Source: Parvularculaceae bacterium (GTDB lineage Bacteria; Pseudomonadota; Alphaproteobacteria; Caulobacterales; Parvularculaceae). From it: 64,000 bases of DNA. The translations under genes were made by a program, and so were the position numbers. Numbering within the stretch: position 1 is the first letter of the stretch; each line of letters begins with the position of its first letter. Under the pieces are notes generated by a model. That model worked only from the letters and a program-made list of their open reading frames with translations. It was not told the DNA's origin and did not search any database. Below are positions 1 to 8,699 of this stretch, piece by piece. The stretch lies in assembly GCA_028284065.1 (NCBI GenBank), contig JANQSJ010000011.1, positions 124,001 to 188,000 on the forward strand, written 5' to 3'.

Positions 1-391
1 CACCGAGACGGGGCTCCTGCCCGGCGCATTGTTGCGCAACGCCGGCCTTACCTTCGTATGCGGACCGGCGGCCATGCGCGTCGAGCCGGCGGGCGCGGCG
101 TTCTCGCCATCCTTGACGGCAGGCGATTACGTGACGTTTCCGGTCGCCCACCACGACGGCAACTATGTCGCCGATGAAGAAACGCTGAAACGTCTTGAAG
201 GCACCGGCCAAGTGGCGTTCCGCTATGTGGCGAACCCGAACGGGTCGGCGAACGACATCGCCGGAATCGTCAATGCGGCGGGCAATGTGCTCGGGCTCAT
301 GCCGCACCCGGAGCGCGCAATTGCGGAGGTCCTGGGCGGCGTCGACGGCCGCGCGTTCTTCGACGGCCTCGCCGCGGCCAGGGCCGCCTGA
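1..391 (+). CDS. purQ: Phosphoribosylformylglycinamidine synthase subunit PurQ (5'-truncated by window edge)
   Basis: This is the C-terminal part of the glutamine amidotransferase subunit that supplies ammonia to PurL in the fourth step of purine synthesis. The reading frame is open from base 2, so the gene starts outside the window; the first visible residues are [15 protein letters not shown]. The family's conserved block [13 protein letters not shown] is followed by the C-terminal MPHPERA, whose His and Glu complete the amidotransferase catalytic triad; the nucleophilic Cys is off the left edge. It ends convergently with the amidase gene, with a palindromic repeat between them. Confidence 0.95.
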   Translation, partial: TETGLLPGALLRNAGLTFVCGPAAMRVEPAGAAFSPSLTAGDYVTFPVAHHDGNYVADEETLKRLEGTGQVAFRYVANPNGSANDIAGIVNAAGNVLGLMPHPERAIAEVLGGVDGRAFFDGLAAARAA

Positions 392-440
392 CCCCCTTTT
401 TGAGCTTCGGGCGATAGATCTGGATCGCCTCATCCTGGGG

Positions 441-506
441 GATTTTTCTCCTCGCCCTTCGGGATGCCAGCCTGACGGCTGGCTCCTCAGGATGAGGAGA
501 AAAATC
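441..506. repeat. Palindromic dispersed repeat (REP-like)
   Basis: The outer arms 441-453 and 494-506 are a perfect 13-bp inverted repeat. Inside, GCCAGCC/GGCTGGC form a 7-bp stem around a TGAC loop (466-483). Read on the minus strand, the element contains CTCATCCTGAGGAGC and a later CCCGAAGGGCGAGG, wording typical of short palindromic repeats scattered between genes in many alphaproteobacteria. It sits in the gap between the convergent purQ and amidase genes and could also act as a bidirectional terminator. Assignment to a repeat family is from memory of that wording; no second copy was seen in this window. Confidence 0.7.
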
Positions 507-545
507 GTCTCGAGGGACGGTGATGCGGATTTGTCGCCCGGTGCA

Positions 546-2045
546 TTACACCCCGTCTCCAACGAAAAGGGCGGGACGCCGGCCGATCCAGGGGCGCGCG
601 ATTTCCAGTTCGTACGCGAGACCGAGAAGCCTCCCCTCATCCCCGGGCTTGCCGGCAAACATCGTCCCGATCGGCAGGCCGTCGCTTGACTGGCCGAGCG
701 GCAGCGAAATCGCCGGCGCGCCGGCGATATTGTGTATCTGCGTATACTGAACATAATCGCCAACCCGCTCAACGGCGATATCCCAGGGCAGTCTGGGGCT
801 CAGCCAGCCAATCGGCGGCGGCGGCGTCGACAGCACCGGCGACAGGACGACGTCGTGGCTCTCGAATGCGCGCAGGTAAACCTCACCATACTGCAAGAGC
901 CGCTCAATCGCCCGCCCGAGAACTGATTTGTTCGCCTCATAGTGCTGGATGAGGCCAAAGGTGAGCGGTTCAAAATCGTCGTAACCGGCGCGTCTGCCCT
1001 GCGCCTCCTCCCAGTCGGCGACGTCCCCGGCGACGCCTGCCGACCAGTAGAGCAGAAAGTCGTCGAATGGGGCGACGTCGTAGAGCCCGCGCGCCTCTTC
1101 GACCTCGTGGCCGAGGTCCGCGCACGCCGCGGCGGCGTCGTTCACAGCCGCGGCGACGTCCGCATGGGCGGCCACGCCGCCGAGCCCATCCGTAAAGAAA
1201 CCGATCTTCAGCCGCTTTTCATCCGGCATTGAAACCAGCCCCGTCGGCGTCAGCTTCCCTTCCCCCGCCTCAAGCTCCAGGGCGGCGTGAAACGCCGCGG
1301 CGTCGCGCACTGTTCGCGTCACCGCGCCGTGCACTGACAAGGAAAGGCGCGGCGGTTCGGATAGCGATATCGCCGGCGTGCGGCCGCGGGATGGCTTGAG
1401 GCCGACGAGCCCGCAACACGAGGCGGGTATGCGGATCGATCCGCCGCCATCGCTCGCATGCGCGAGCGGCACGACGCCGGCGGCGACGAGGGCCGCCGCG
1501 CCGCCGGACGAACCGCCCGTCGAATGCTCAAGGTTCCAGGGATTGCGCGTCGCTCCGTGGAGCATCGGCTCTGTCGTCGCGGTCGCGCCGAATTCGGGCG
1601 TCGACGACTTGCCAAGACTGATCATGCCGCGTTCAAAAAGTCGGTCGACGAATGGCGGCTGGCTGTCCGCCACATAGGTCGGATAGGCGCGCGAACCGAA
1701 ATGCGTCGGTTGGCCGACGACGTCGTTGAGGTCTTTGACGAAGGTCGGGACGCCGCCGAGCGGGCCCTGCGGCGCGTCCGCGGCCGCCGTGCGGGCGGCG
1801 TCGAAGGTCGGCGTTACGATGGCGTTGAGGCTAGGGTCGGCCGCGTTAGCCCGCGTGATCGCCGCGCCGACCGCCTCGACGGCGGTCAAATCGCCGCTCC
1901 TGATGCGCGCGGCCGTTTCCACCGCGTCTATCCAACCGGCGCCCGATGGCCGTTCTCCGTTGGCCCCGCAACCGGCGAGCGCGCCGCCAGCCGCCACCGC
2001 GCCGCCGACGCCCTCCATGAACCGACGCCTGTCGATAACGCCCAT
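546..2045 (-). CDS. Exported amidase (amidase-signature family)
   Basis: This 499-residue enzyme hydrolyses amide bonds through a Ser-cisSer-Lys triad. Lys104 lies in FVKDLND, the cis-Ser in GGSSGGAA (177-184), and the likely nucleophile is Ser203 in SDGGGSIRIP. The N-terminus has a twin-arginine signal (RRRFMEG, residues 6-12) running into an Ala/Gly-rich stretch and a lipobox-like LAGC (Cys26), so it is probably a Tat-exported lipoprotein. The start is supported by an AAGGAGGGGAG ribosome-binding site. The wording around the catalytic Ser resembles 6-aminohexanoate-cyclic-dimer hydrolases, but the substrate cannot be deduced. It stands alone, downstream of squalene-hopene cyclase. Confidence 0.9.
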   Translation of the reverse strand: MGVIDRRRFMEGVGGAVAAGGALAGCGANGERPSGAGWIDAVETAARIRSGDLTAVEAVGAAITRANAADPSLNAIVTPTFDAARTAAADAPQGPLGGVPTFVKDLNDVVGQPTHFGSRAYPTYVADSQPPFVDRLFERGMISLGKSSTPEFGATATTEPMLHGATRNPWNLEHSTGGSSGGAAALVAAGVVPLAHASDGGGSIRIPASCCGLVGLKPSRGRTPAISLSEPPRLSLSVHGAVTRTVRDAAAFHAALELEAGEGKLTPTGLVSMPDEKRLKIGFFTDGLGGVAAHADVAAAVNDAAAACADLGHEVEEARGLYDVAPFDDFLLYWSAGVAGDVADWEEAQGRRAGYDDFEPLTFGLIQHYEANKSVLGRAIERLLQYGEVYLRAFESHDVVLSPVLSTPPPPIGWLSPRLPWDIAVERVGDYVQYTQIHNIAGAPAISLPLGQSSDGLPIGTMFAGKPGDEGRLLGLAYELEIARPWIGRRPALFVGDGV

Positions 2046-2216
2046 TCTCCCCTCCTTTACTTCTTATACTTCTTAAGATTGCAACGCACGTCGCCGCGGT
2101 AATCGATGCGCTCCCAACGCCGGCGCAAGCCCGGCGCAAAGCGACGCCGCGTCCAAACGACCGATGGGGCTATCCCGCATTCGGGCGCCTTCGCCAAGCC
2201 TTGAGCGCAGCTTGAG

Positions 2217-4280
2217 TCAGCCCGCCAGCCGCCGGCGCGCCCGGCCGATCGCCATCAGCGGAAAATAGTGGCGGTAAAGATGATAGTTGATCATGAAGGC
2301 CCGCGAGAGCTCCGCCCCCTGTTGCAGGCGCTCCTCAAGCAGCGGGTCAGTGAGCTTGATGGTCTGGCCGACGCCGTATCCCGGAAACCCTGTGCCCGTG
2401 AAGTAAGGCTCGTCCCAGGTTCCGTCATCGCGCTGTGTCTCGATAAGGTACTGCAATCCGTCAACGATCGGTTTTTCGTCTTCCGGCCGTCCTGCGGCGA
2501 CAAGGCCCATAAGCGCCCAGGCGGTTTGCGACGCCGTTGAGGGCCCCTCTCCGATTTTCGTCGGGTCCATGTAAGAGGCGCAGGTTTCGCCCCAGCCGCC
2601 GTCTTCATTCTGTTTGTACGCCAACCAGTCCGACGCTCGCTTGACGTAAGGCTGGCTCATATCCTCGCCGATCGCCTCAAGCGCCGGCAGCACGGCGCCC
2701 GTGCCATAGACATAGTTGACGCCCCAGCGTCCGAACCAGGCGCCGTCAGCTTCCTGCTCCGCCTTCAGATAATCGAGAGCGCGGGCGACCACAGGGTGCC
2801 TTGGAGAGTAGCCGAGCTTGCCGAGCGCCTCGACAATATGGGCCGTCACGTCGACGCTCGGCGGGTCGAGCGCCTCGCCGAAATCGCAGAACGGAATTTT
2901 CGTCAGGATCGCCTTGTCATTGTCCTTGTCGAAGGCGCCCCAGCCGCCATTGCGGCTCTGCATGCCGAATAGCCATTGAACGCCCCGCTCTATCGCTTTT
3001 TCGATGCGGTCGCCGCGCGCGCCTGTCTCGCCGCGGAACGGCGCGAGCGCGATTAGGGCCACCGCCGTATCATCCGTGTCGGGATAGAACGTATTGGCGT
3101 ACTCGAACGCCCAGCCGCCGGGCTCGGTATCCGGCGATTTCACCTTCCAGTCGCCTTCAGTGAGGACCTGATTGTCGAGCACCCAGTCGACGGCCCTGTC
3201 GACCGCTTCCTTGTGCGCCTCGTTGAGGCCCGCATCCTCAAACGCGAGTAACGTCAATACAGTATCCCATACCGGGCTCGTCGATGCCTGGATCCAGGTG
3301 GCGTCGCCATCATCGAGCCGCCAGCGCGCGTCGTCGAGCGCCTTTATCCCGCGCTCAATGACGGCGTGATCCATGAGATATCCTTCGCTCTTCAACGCCA
3401 TCAGCGAGTAAATCCAGGGCGGCTGGATGCCGCCCCAGACGCCGTCCGCGTCCTGGTGCTGAACGATCCATTCACGGACGAGCTTCGCCGAGCCCTCGCG
3501 CATGAGGCTGAGCCCTGCGCGCTCGCCGAGCGACTGCAATGCGTGCAGAACGCGATCAGCGCCCCGGAAGATAGCATCCCAGGCGTCCGCGCCCGCCTTC
3601 GTCGGCAGGGCGTAGTCGAAGCTGCCGCGACCGCCCGGAAAGAGTTCGTCAAGGCGGCGGTCAGACGGCAGCGGCCGCGACGGTCGGCGTGCGGATAAAA
3701 GCGAAATCGCCATCAGGGTCGCGCGCGCCCATTGCGCGAAGTTATAGATCGAGAACGGGAACCAGTTCGGGAACCTGACCACCTCCGGCGGCACGTTTGG
3801 CGTCTTCTCCCAAGGCCACTCGCCGATGAGCGCCAGCCAGTAGCGCGTGAAGACGCGCACATTCTTCAGGCCGCCCTTTGACAGTATCCACTCGCGCGCG
3901 CGGGCCATGTGCGGCGCGTCCTTGTCGTCGCCGACGGCGCGCAGGGCCGCATACGCCTCAACCGTCGCATTGATGTCGCCGGCCGGCGCGCCGTGATAGA
4001 TCCGCCAGGCGCCATCGTCGCATTGAGTTCGCCTCAGCGCTTCAGCCAGACGCGGGAGCAGGTGGTGATCTTCAAGCCCCATAAACCACAGGAAGAGGAT
4101 CCACTCCGCCTCCATGCAGGCGTTGCTTTCAAGGCGGCCGACCCAGTACCCCTCCGGCTTCTGACGCGCGACGAGCCACTTCGCGGCCGTCTCCGCCGCC
4201 CCAGCGAGCTGCGCATCGAGATTGCCGCCGCCGGACCGGGCGCCCCCCGCCGCGGGCGCTTCGCTCGGGTCTTCGAACAT
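2217..4280 (-). CDS. shc: Squalene-hopene cyclase
   Basis: This 687-residue enzyme cyclises squalene to hopene, the committed step of hopanoid synthesis, at the inner membrane. The catalytic acid motif is present as DTDD (401-404), and several QW-type repeats are visible, including GGWGAFD and GGWGETC. An upstream in-frame ATG at 4403 would overlap ilvD and add 41 unfamiliar residues; the ATG at 4280 follows a GGGAGAGG ribosome-binding site and gives the normal family length. The later pathway genes hpnH and hpnG lie about 57 kb away, so hopanoid genes are not clustered here. The two halves of the alpha-barrel fold appear complete. Confidence 0.95.
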   Translation of the reverse strand: MFEDPSEAPAAGGARSGGGNLDAQLAGAAETAAKWLVARQKPEGYWVGRLESNACMEAEWILFLWFMGLEDHHLLPRLAEALRRTQCDDGAWRIYHGAPAGDINATVEAYAALRAVGDDKDAPHMARAREWILSKGGLKNVRVFTRYWLALIGEWPWEKTPNVPPEVVRFPNWFPFSIYNFAQWARATLMAISLLSARRPSRPLPSDRRLDELFPGGRGSFDYALPTKAGADAWDAIFRGADRVLHALQSLGERAGLSLMREGSAKLVREWIVQHQDADGVWGGIQPPWIYSLMALKSEGYLMDHAVIERGIKALDDARWRLDDGDATWIQASTSPVWDTVLTLLAFEDAGLNEAHKEAVDRAVDWVLDNQVLTEGDWKVKSPDTEPGGWAFEYANTFYPDTDDTAVALIALAPFRGETGARGDRIEKAIERGVQWLFGMQSRNGGWGAFDKDNDKAILTKIPFCDFGEALDPPSVDVTAHIVEALGKLGYSPRHPVVARALDYLKAEQEADGAWFGRWGVNYVYGTGAVLPALEAIGEDMSQPYVKRASDWLAYKQNEDGGWGETCASYMDPTKIGEGPSTASQTAWALMGLVAAGRPEDEKPIVDGLQYLIETQRDDGTWDEPYFTGTGFPGYGVGQTIKLTDPLLEERLQQGAELSRAFMINYHLYRHYFPLMAIGRARRRLAG

Positions 4281-4399
4281 CCTGCCTCTCCCATGGACTT
4301 TCCGCGGCGGACGCCGCAGCGGCATGACGTTCGGATTTATGTCGCCGCATTGCGGTTCGGACAAGTCGCCTGATCGAGCGCGGCGAGGAAGCCGGCCCG

Positions 4400-6112
4400 T
4401 CAAATATCCGCGTAGATATGCTTCTCCGCCTTCGCGCCTGGGTGCGTGCAGGCGCCGAGATGAGCGGGCCCGACGCCTTTCGCAAACTTGTAGAGCGCGC
4501 CTGAGGCGTAGGCGTTCTCCCGCGGCGTGAAGGCGGCCCGCCGCCTCGCGAGGACGCTTTCTTCGACATTGAGGTCGATCGTCCCGGCGACCGCGTCGAT
4601 CGCGATGATGTCGCCGTCTTCGATGAGGCCGATAGGGCCGCCCTCGGCGGCCTCCGGGCCCACATGTCCGACGCAGAAACCGCGGGTCGCGCCGGAAAAG
4701 CGCCCGTCGGTGATGAGCGCCACCTTGTCGCCGGCGCCCTGGCCGTAAAGCGCCGCCGTCGTCGCCAGCATCTCGCGCATGCCCGGCCCGCCCTTCGGCC
4801 CTTCAAAGCGGATGACGAGCACCTCGCCTTCCTTATACTGACGCTTCTCCACCGCCGCGAAGGCGTCTTCCTCACAGTCAAAGACCCGTGCGGGGCCCTC
4901 GAACGCCAGATTCTTGAGCCCCGCGACCTTCACGATCGCGCCGTCGGGCGCCAGCGAACCCTTCAGACCGACGACGCCCCCGGTTGGCGAAATCGGGTTG
5001 GTGACGGGGTAGATGACCTTCTGGCTGTCGTCGAATTTGACGCTTTCGAGGTTCTCCGCAAGCGTCCTGCCCGTCACGGTGATGCAGTCGCCGTGCAGGA
5101 AACCGCCGTCGAGCATCGTCCGCATGAGGATCGGCATGCCGCCGGCTTCCGCCATGTCCTTGGCGACGTACTTCCCGCCGGGCTTCAGGTCGGCGAGATA
5201 CGGCGTCTTCTTGAAAATTTCGGCGACGTCCTCAAGCGTGAAGTCGATCCCCGCCTCGTTCGCCATCGCCGGCAGGTGGAGCCCTGCGTTCGTCGACCCC
5301 CCGGTCGCGGCGACGACCGCTGCGGCGTTTTCAAACGCGGCGCGCGTGCAGATGTCGCGCGGCCTGGGTCCCCCGTCGATCAATTCCATCACTGTGCGCC
5401 CTGCGGCCCTGGCGTAGGCGTCGCGGCCCTCGTCCGGGGCCGGCAACGCGCCCGACAACGGCAGCGCGAGCCCAATCGCCTCCGCGACGCACGCCATCGT
5501 ATTCGCTGTATACTGACCGCCGCAGGCGCCCGCCGACGGGCAGGCGACGCGCTCCAACTCGCGCACATCATCGAGGGTCGCTTTGCCCGACGCATGTTCG
5601 CCCACGATTTCGAAAACGTCCTGCACGGTGACGTCCTTGCCGCGCCAGCATCCAGGCAGGATTGAGCCGCCATAGAAGAAAACGCTTGGGACATTGAGGC
5701 GAAGCATCGCCATCATCATGCCGGGCAGAGATTTATCGCACCCGGCAAGGCCTACGAGCGCGTCATAGGAATGCCCGCGCATGGTCAGCTCCACGGAGTC
5801 GGCGATCACCTCCCGGCTGACCAGCGAGGAACGCATGCCGTCATGCCCCATGGCGATCCCGTCCGTCACGGTGATCGTGCAGAATTCGAACGGCGTGCCG
5901 CCGCCGTCGCGCACGCCTCCTTTTACCGACGCCGCCTGGCGCATCAGCGAGATATTGCAGGGCGCGGCCTCGTTCCAGCAGGACGCGACGCCCACAAAGG
6001 GCTTTTCAATGTCGGCCTCATCGAGCCCCATCGCATAGTAGTAGGACCGCTGCGGCGCCTTTGACGGGCCCACAGAGACATGCCGCGACGGCAGCTTTGA
6101 CTTATCGATCAT
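4400..6112 (-). CDS. ilvD: Dihydroxy-acid dehydratase
   Basis: IlvD dehydrates 2,3-dihydroxy-isovalerate and -methylvalerate to the 2-keto acids that precede valine and isoleucine. The 570 residues match the family, with iron-sulfur cluster cysteines in the [11 protein letters not shown] region, in [13 protein letters not shown] and in [15 protein letters not shown]. The later [17 protein letters not shown] block is also typical of the family. The gene is monocistronic in appearance: about 320 bp separate its start from the tail of the flagellar operon upstream, and about 120 bp separate its end from shc. Confidence 0.97.
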   Translation of the reverse strand: MIDKSKLPSRHVSVGPSKAPQRSYYYAMGLDEADIEKPFVGVASCWNEAAPCNISLMRQAASVKGGVRDGGGTPFEFCTITVTDGIAMGHDGMRSSLVSREVIADSVELTMRGHSYDALVGLAGCDKSLPGMMMAMLRLNVPSVFFYGGSILPGCWRGKDVTVQDVFEIVGEHASGKATLDDVRELERVACPSAGACGGQYTANTMACVAEAIGLALPLSGALPAPDEGRDAYARAAGRTVMELIDGGPRPRDICTRAAFENAAAVVAATGGSTNAGLHLPAMANEAGIDFTLEDVAEIFKKTPYLADLKPGGKYVAKDMAEAGGMPILMRTMLDGGFLHGDCITVTGRTLAENLESVKFDDSQKVIYPVTNPISPTGGVVGLKGSLAPDGAIVKVAGLKNLAFEGPARVFDCEEDAFAAVEKRQYKEGEVLVIRFEGPKGGPGMREMLATTAALYGQGAGDKVALITDGRFSGATRGFCVGHVGPEAAEGGPIGLIEDGDIIAIDAVAGTIDLNVEESVLARRRAAFTPRENAYASGALYKFAKGVGPAHLGACTHPGAKAEKHIYADI

Positions 6113-6273
6113 TGACTTTCCTCGGTGATTTCCGCGCCGAGGAACCTAGATCATTTTCTTGCGGCAAAAAGAGTTTTTTGACCGATGCCGCGGGCCGGAC
6201 GCCACAGGAGAGCGACTGATTGTCAAACGCATAGCCATTTGGCAGGCGATGCGCCGCGGTCGACAATGACGCG

Positions 6274-6331
6274 AAAAGGGCGGGCGGCCAATCAGCGCGC
6301 CTTGGGGAAACACGCCGGCGGCCGCCCGCCC
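6274..6331 (-). terminator. Possible intrinsic terminator of the flgB-flhB operon
   Basis: Bases 6278-6289 and 6320-6331 form a perfect 12-bp GC-only inverted repeat around a 30-base loop. Read on the minus strand the stem is followed directly by TTTT (6277-6274). It lies about 100 bp past the last gene of the leftward flagellar operon and upstream of ilvD, where a terminator is expected. The large loop lowers confidence. Confidence 0.5.
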
Positions 6332-6408
6332 GATAGTTGGCTAGTCAAGCGCCGGTCGTCACGGTTCTCGTCGACAATCCCGACACGGCAAAGAGTGAGT
6401 AGGCATGG

Positions 6409-6423
6409 TTAACGAGGCGTTAA
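6409..6423. promoter_or_regulatory. Perfect CtrA-type site TTAA-N7-TTAA
   Basis: The sequence GTTAAC-GAGGC-GTTAAC gives TTAA at 6409-6412 and 6420-6423 separated by exactly seven bases, the full consensus of the alphaproteobacterial cell-cycle regulator CtrA. It sits 9 bp beyond the end of the 127-aa gene, about 300 bp upstream of ilvD, with no flagellar gene start next to it. Binding is an inference from sequence only. Confidence 0.5.
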
Positions 6424-6432
6424 CGGCATCGA

Positions 6433-6816
6433 TCAGCGCCGATCCGCCATGCGCCTTGCCTCGCGCGCCTGCCGTCTCTGCAATTCGGCGACGACCTCGG
6501 TCTTGGCGAGCGCCTTTTTCACCTTGCGGCGCGCAGCGTCCAGTGCAGGACGCAACAGCCCCAGCGCGGCGTCAAGCCGGCCGGCGCGCGTGAGGGCGGC
6601 GCGGCGGGCCGCGGCGGCGGCCATGAGGTCCGCGGCGACAAGATCGTTCGGTCCGACATCGTCCGCATCCGCCATAACCGCCGCATCGCTGAGCGCCTTC
6701 TCGCGCGCTGCGGCGAGCCGACGGCGCTCGGCTTCGATCGGCGCAAGCTCTTTGAGCGCGCCCGCATAGCTGAGCTCGGCGGCTTCGGCGAGGCGGTCCA
6801 GATCCTGCGGCCTCAT
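6433..6816 (-). CDS. Small charged helical protein at end of flagellar operon
   Basis: I do not recognise this 127-residue protein. It is Ala/Arg/Glu-rich, apparently all-helical and soluble, with heptad-like stretches suggesting a coiled coil (roughly residues 5-45 and 75-125). Its ATG overlaps the flhB stop (ATGA), so it is translationally coupled to the export gate gene. Size, composition and position would fit a FliJ-like export stalk or another small export chaperone, and no fliJ is otherwise visible in the cluster. That identification is only an inference from context. Confidence 0.6.
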   Translation of the reverse strand: MRPQDLDRLAEAAELSYAGALKELAPIEAERRRLAAAREKALSDAAVMADADDVGPNDLVAADLMAAAAARRAALTRAGRLDAALGLLRPALDAARRKVKKALAKTEVVAELQRRQAREARRMADRR

Positions 6817-7904
6817 CGCGCGCGCCAGTCGTACTTGCGGGCCTTCTTGCGCATGCCCTCCGCGAAGTGGATCGCCGCTGCGACGGCGGCGTAGTGCTCG
6901 CGCCTGATCTCGTCGCCGACCTCCACAAGCTGATAGATTGAGCGCGTCGTCGGGGGATCGCGGCGGATCGGCACGCCGGCTTCGGCGGCGATTTCGCGAA
7001 TGCGCCGCGCGACCTCATCAACGCCTTTAGCGACGCAGACTGGCGCGCCGCCATTCTCCCGGTCCCATTTCAGCGCGACGGCGAAATGCGTCGGGTTGAC
7101 GAGGACAACGTCCGCATTCGGCAACTCGCGCATCTGGTTGCGCTGAGCGGCCTGGCGCGCCCGGTCGCGCCGCGCCTGGCGGATGTGGGGATCGCCCTCG
7201 GTGTCCTTGTTCTCTTTCTTCATCTCCTCGAACGACATGCGGTTGCGTTTGGCGTGTTCGAAGCGCCGCCAGGGGAGGTCGATCGCGGCGATGATCCCGG
7301 CGGAGAGGAAGAAAAGACCTATGAGCGCGAGCGACTGGCGGAACAGCCGCGAACCGAGGGGCCCTGCGTCGAGGGCGACAAGGCCCGGAAGGCTTGAAAA
7401 GGCGCCGAGGGCGGCGATCCCCGCGACAGCGAGGACAAAGGACAGCTTTAGGAAGCTGCGCGCGAATTCAGCGAGGCCCTTGGGGCCGAACTTCTGCTTG
7501 GCGTTGTTGACCATCGAAAGGCGGTTCCATTTCGGCTCCAGCTTTGACGGCGCGAAGACGATGGCGTTCTGCGCAAAGAGCGACGCGGCGACGCCCGCCA
7601 TTGGAAAAAGCAGCATAGGAAAGATCGCCGCGAATACGTCCACCACCGCGCCGAGCGTTCCTGAACCCGACAGCGACTCCTGAAGGTACATTTCCGGCCG
7701 CGCGAGAAAACTCTTCAACCGCGCGCCCGCGCCTTCGACAGTTGCGGCGCCGACGAGCGCCAGCCCGGTCATCAGCCCGAGATACGCCGCGGCGGTGTGC
7801 GCCTCGGTGGAGACAGGGATGTCGCCTTTTTCGCGCGCCTTTTGCAGTTTCTGCGGCGTCGCGTCTAAGTTGCGTTCCTGCTCTTCGGACTGTTCTTCGG
7901 CCAT
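6813..7904 (-). CDS. flhB: Flagellar export gate protein FlhB
   Basis: FlhB is the substrate-specificity switch of the flagellar type III export gate. Four hydrophobic segments (roughly residues 38-60, 90-112, 150-172, 190-212) precede a cytoplasmic domain carrying the self-cleavage motif NPTH at 270-273. The N-terminus is hydrophilic and polar (EEQSEEQERNLDATPQKL), as is normal for the family. The gene follows fliR by 10 bp and overlaps the downstream small protein gene by 4 bp, in the order fliQ-flhA-fliR-flhB. Confidence 0.97.
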   Translation of the reverse strand: MAEEQSEEQERNLDATPQKLQKAREKGDIPVSTEAHTAAAYLGLMTGLALVGAATVEGAGARLKSFLARPEMYLQESLSGSGTLGAVVDVFAAIFPMLLFPMAGVAASLFAQNAIVFAPSKLEPKWNRLSMVNNAKQKFGPKGLAEFARSFLKLSFVLAVAGIAALGAFSSLPGLVALDAGPLGSRLFRQSLALIGLFFLSAGIIAAIDLPWRRFEHAKRNRMSFEEMKKENKDTEGDPHIRQARRDRARQAAQRNQMRELPNADVVLVNPTHFAVALKWDRENGGAPVCVAKGVDEVARRIREIAAEAGVPIRRDPPTTRSIYQLVEVGDEIRREHYAAVAAAIHFAEGMRKKARKYDWRAR

Positions 7905-7914
7905 GGCGGGGTCC

Positions 7915-8694
7915 TCAGGAGCCGAAGAATCCGGCGAAGCCGCCGCTTGCGGCCCGCCAGCGTTCGAGGATGAGACCGATGCTCAGGGTTAGGAGCAAAA
8001 GCCCCGCCCCGGTGATCGCGGGGGCGCCGACGAAAGCCACCATCAATTGCGGCATGGCGCGGTTCGCCGCGCCGATAATGAGATTGTAGGCGACGCCGAG
8101 CGCAATAAAGGGCGCGGAGAGCGACACGGCTAGACGGAATGCGTCGCCGCCGGATTCAGAGAGCCAAAGCCCGAACGACTTCAAGGGAAGCCCAGCGCCG
8201 AACCCCACAAGCTCATAGGAGGCGATCACGATACGAACCGCCTCCACATGCAGGCCAAAGGACAGCGCAAGCGCTATTCCCGCAAGCGTGATGAGCGCAG
8301 AGATCGGCGTCTGGGTGTCACTGGCGACGCTCTGGCCAAAAATCTGCGCGATCGAGGTGTTCTGGGCGATCATCGAGCCGGTGAGTTGCAGGACGAAGAT
8401 CATGATCCGGAAACTTAGGCCTATGGCGAGGCCGGCGACTGCCTCAAGCCCGGCGATACGGGCGAATTCAGCTAGCGTCGCCGAATCATAAGCGCCCTCG
8501 CGCACGGCCGGATAGACGATAAGCGCGATGGCGATCGCGACCGCGAGCCGCACCCGCACCGAAACCGTCTGCTCGCCGATGCCCGGCAGCAGAAAAACCA
8601 TGCCGGAAATCCGCGCGAACACCGCGACCACGCCCGCCGCTTCGGCCGCGGCGAAACCGATGAATGGCGAGATGGCTGCGAACAGCGCATCCAT
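7915..8694 (-). CDS. fliR: Flagellar export gate protein FliR
   Basis: This 259-residue integral membrane protein has about six hydrophobic segments and is a core subunit of the FliPQR export channel. The FliR/SpaR family pattern is clear, including the VFARISGMVFLLPGIGEQ opening and GLSFRIMIFVLQLTGSMIA in the middle. It lies 5 bp after flhA and 10 bp before flhB, so the three are almost certainly one transcript. Nothing unusual is seen in its length. Confidence 0.95.
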   Translation of the reverse strand: MDALFAAISPFIGFAAAEAAGVVAVFARISGMVFLLPGIGEQTVSVRVRLAVAIAIALIVYPAVREGAYDSATLAEFARIAGLEAVAGLAIGLSFRIMIFVLQLTGSMIAQNTSIAQIFGQSVASDTQTPISALITLAGIALALSFGLHVEAVRIVIASYELVGFGAGLPLKSFGLWLSESGGDAFRLAVSLSAPFIALGVAYNLIIGAANRAMPQLMVAFVGAPAITGAGLLLLTLSIGLILERWRAASGGFAGFFGS

Positions 8695-8699
8695 GACGT

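Larger units (their letters stand above)
6113..6432. other. 320-bp gap between flagellar operon tail and ilvD
   Basis: No coding sequence is convincing here. The gap holds a CtrA-type box next to the flagellar operon end, a GC-rich inverted repeat with a T tract on the minus strand, and presumably the ilvD promoter. The short plus-strand reading frames in it have no ribosome-binding site or recognisable product. Confidence 0.6.

Noticed and set aside
4281-4403. Longer N-terminus for squalene-hopene cyclase
   Set aside because: It would overlap ilvD by a few bases and adds non-family sequence; the ATG at 4280 has a good ribosome-binding site.
4664-5665. 333-codon plus-strand frame inside ilvD
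   Set aside because: ilvD is certain on the other strand; this is its shadow.
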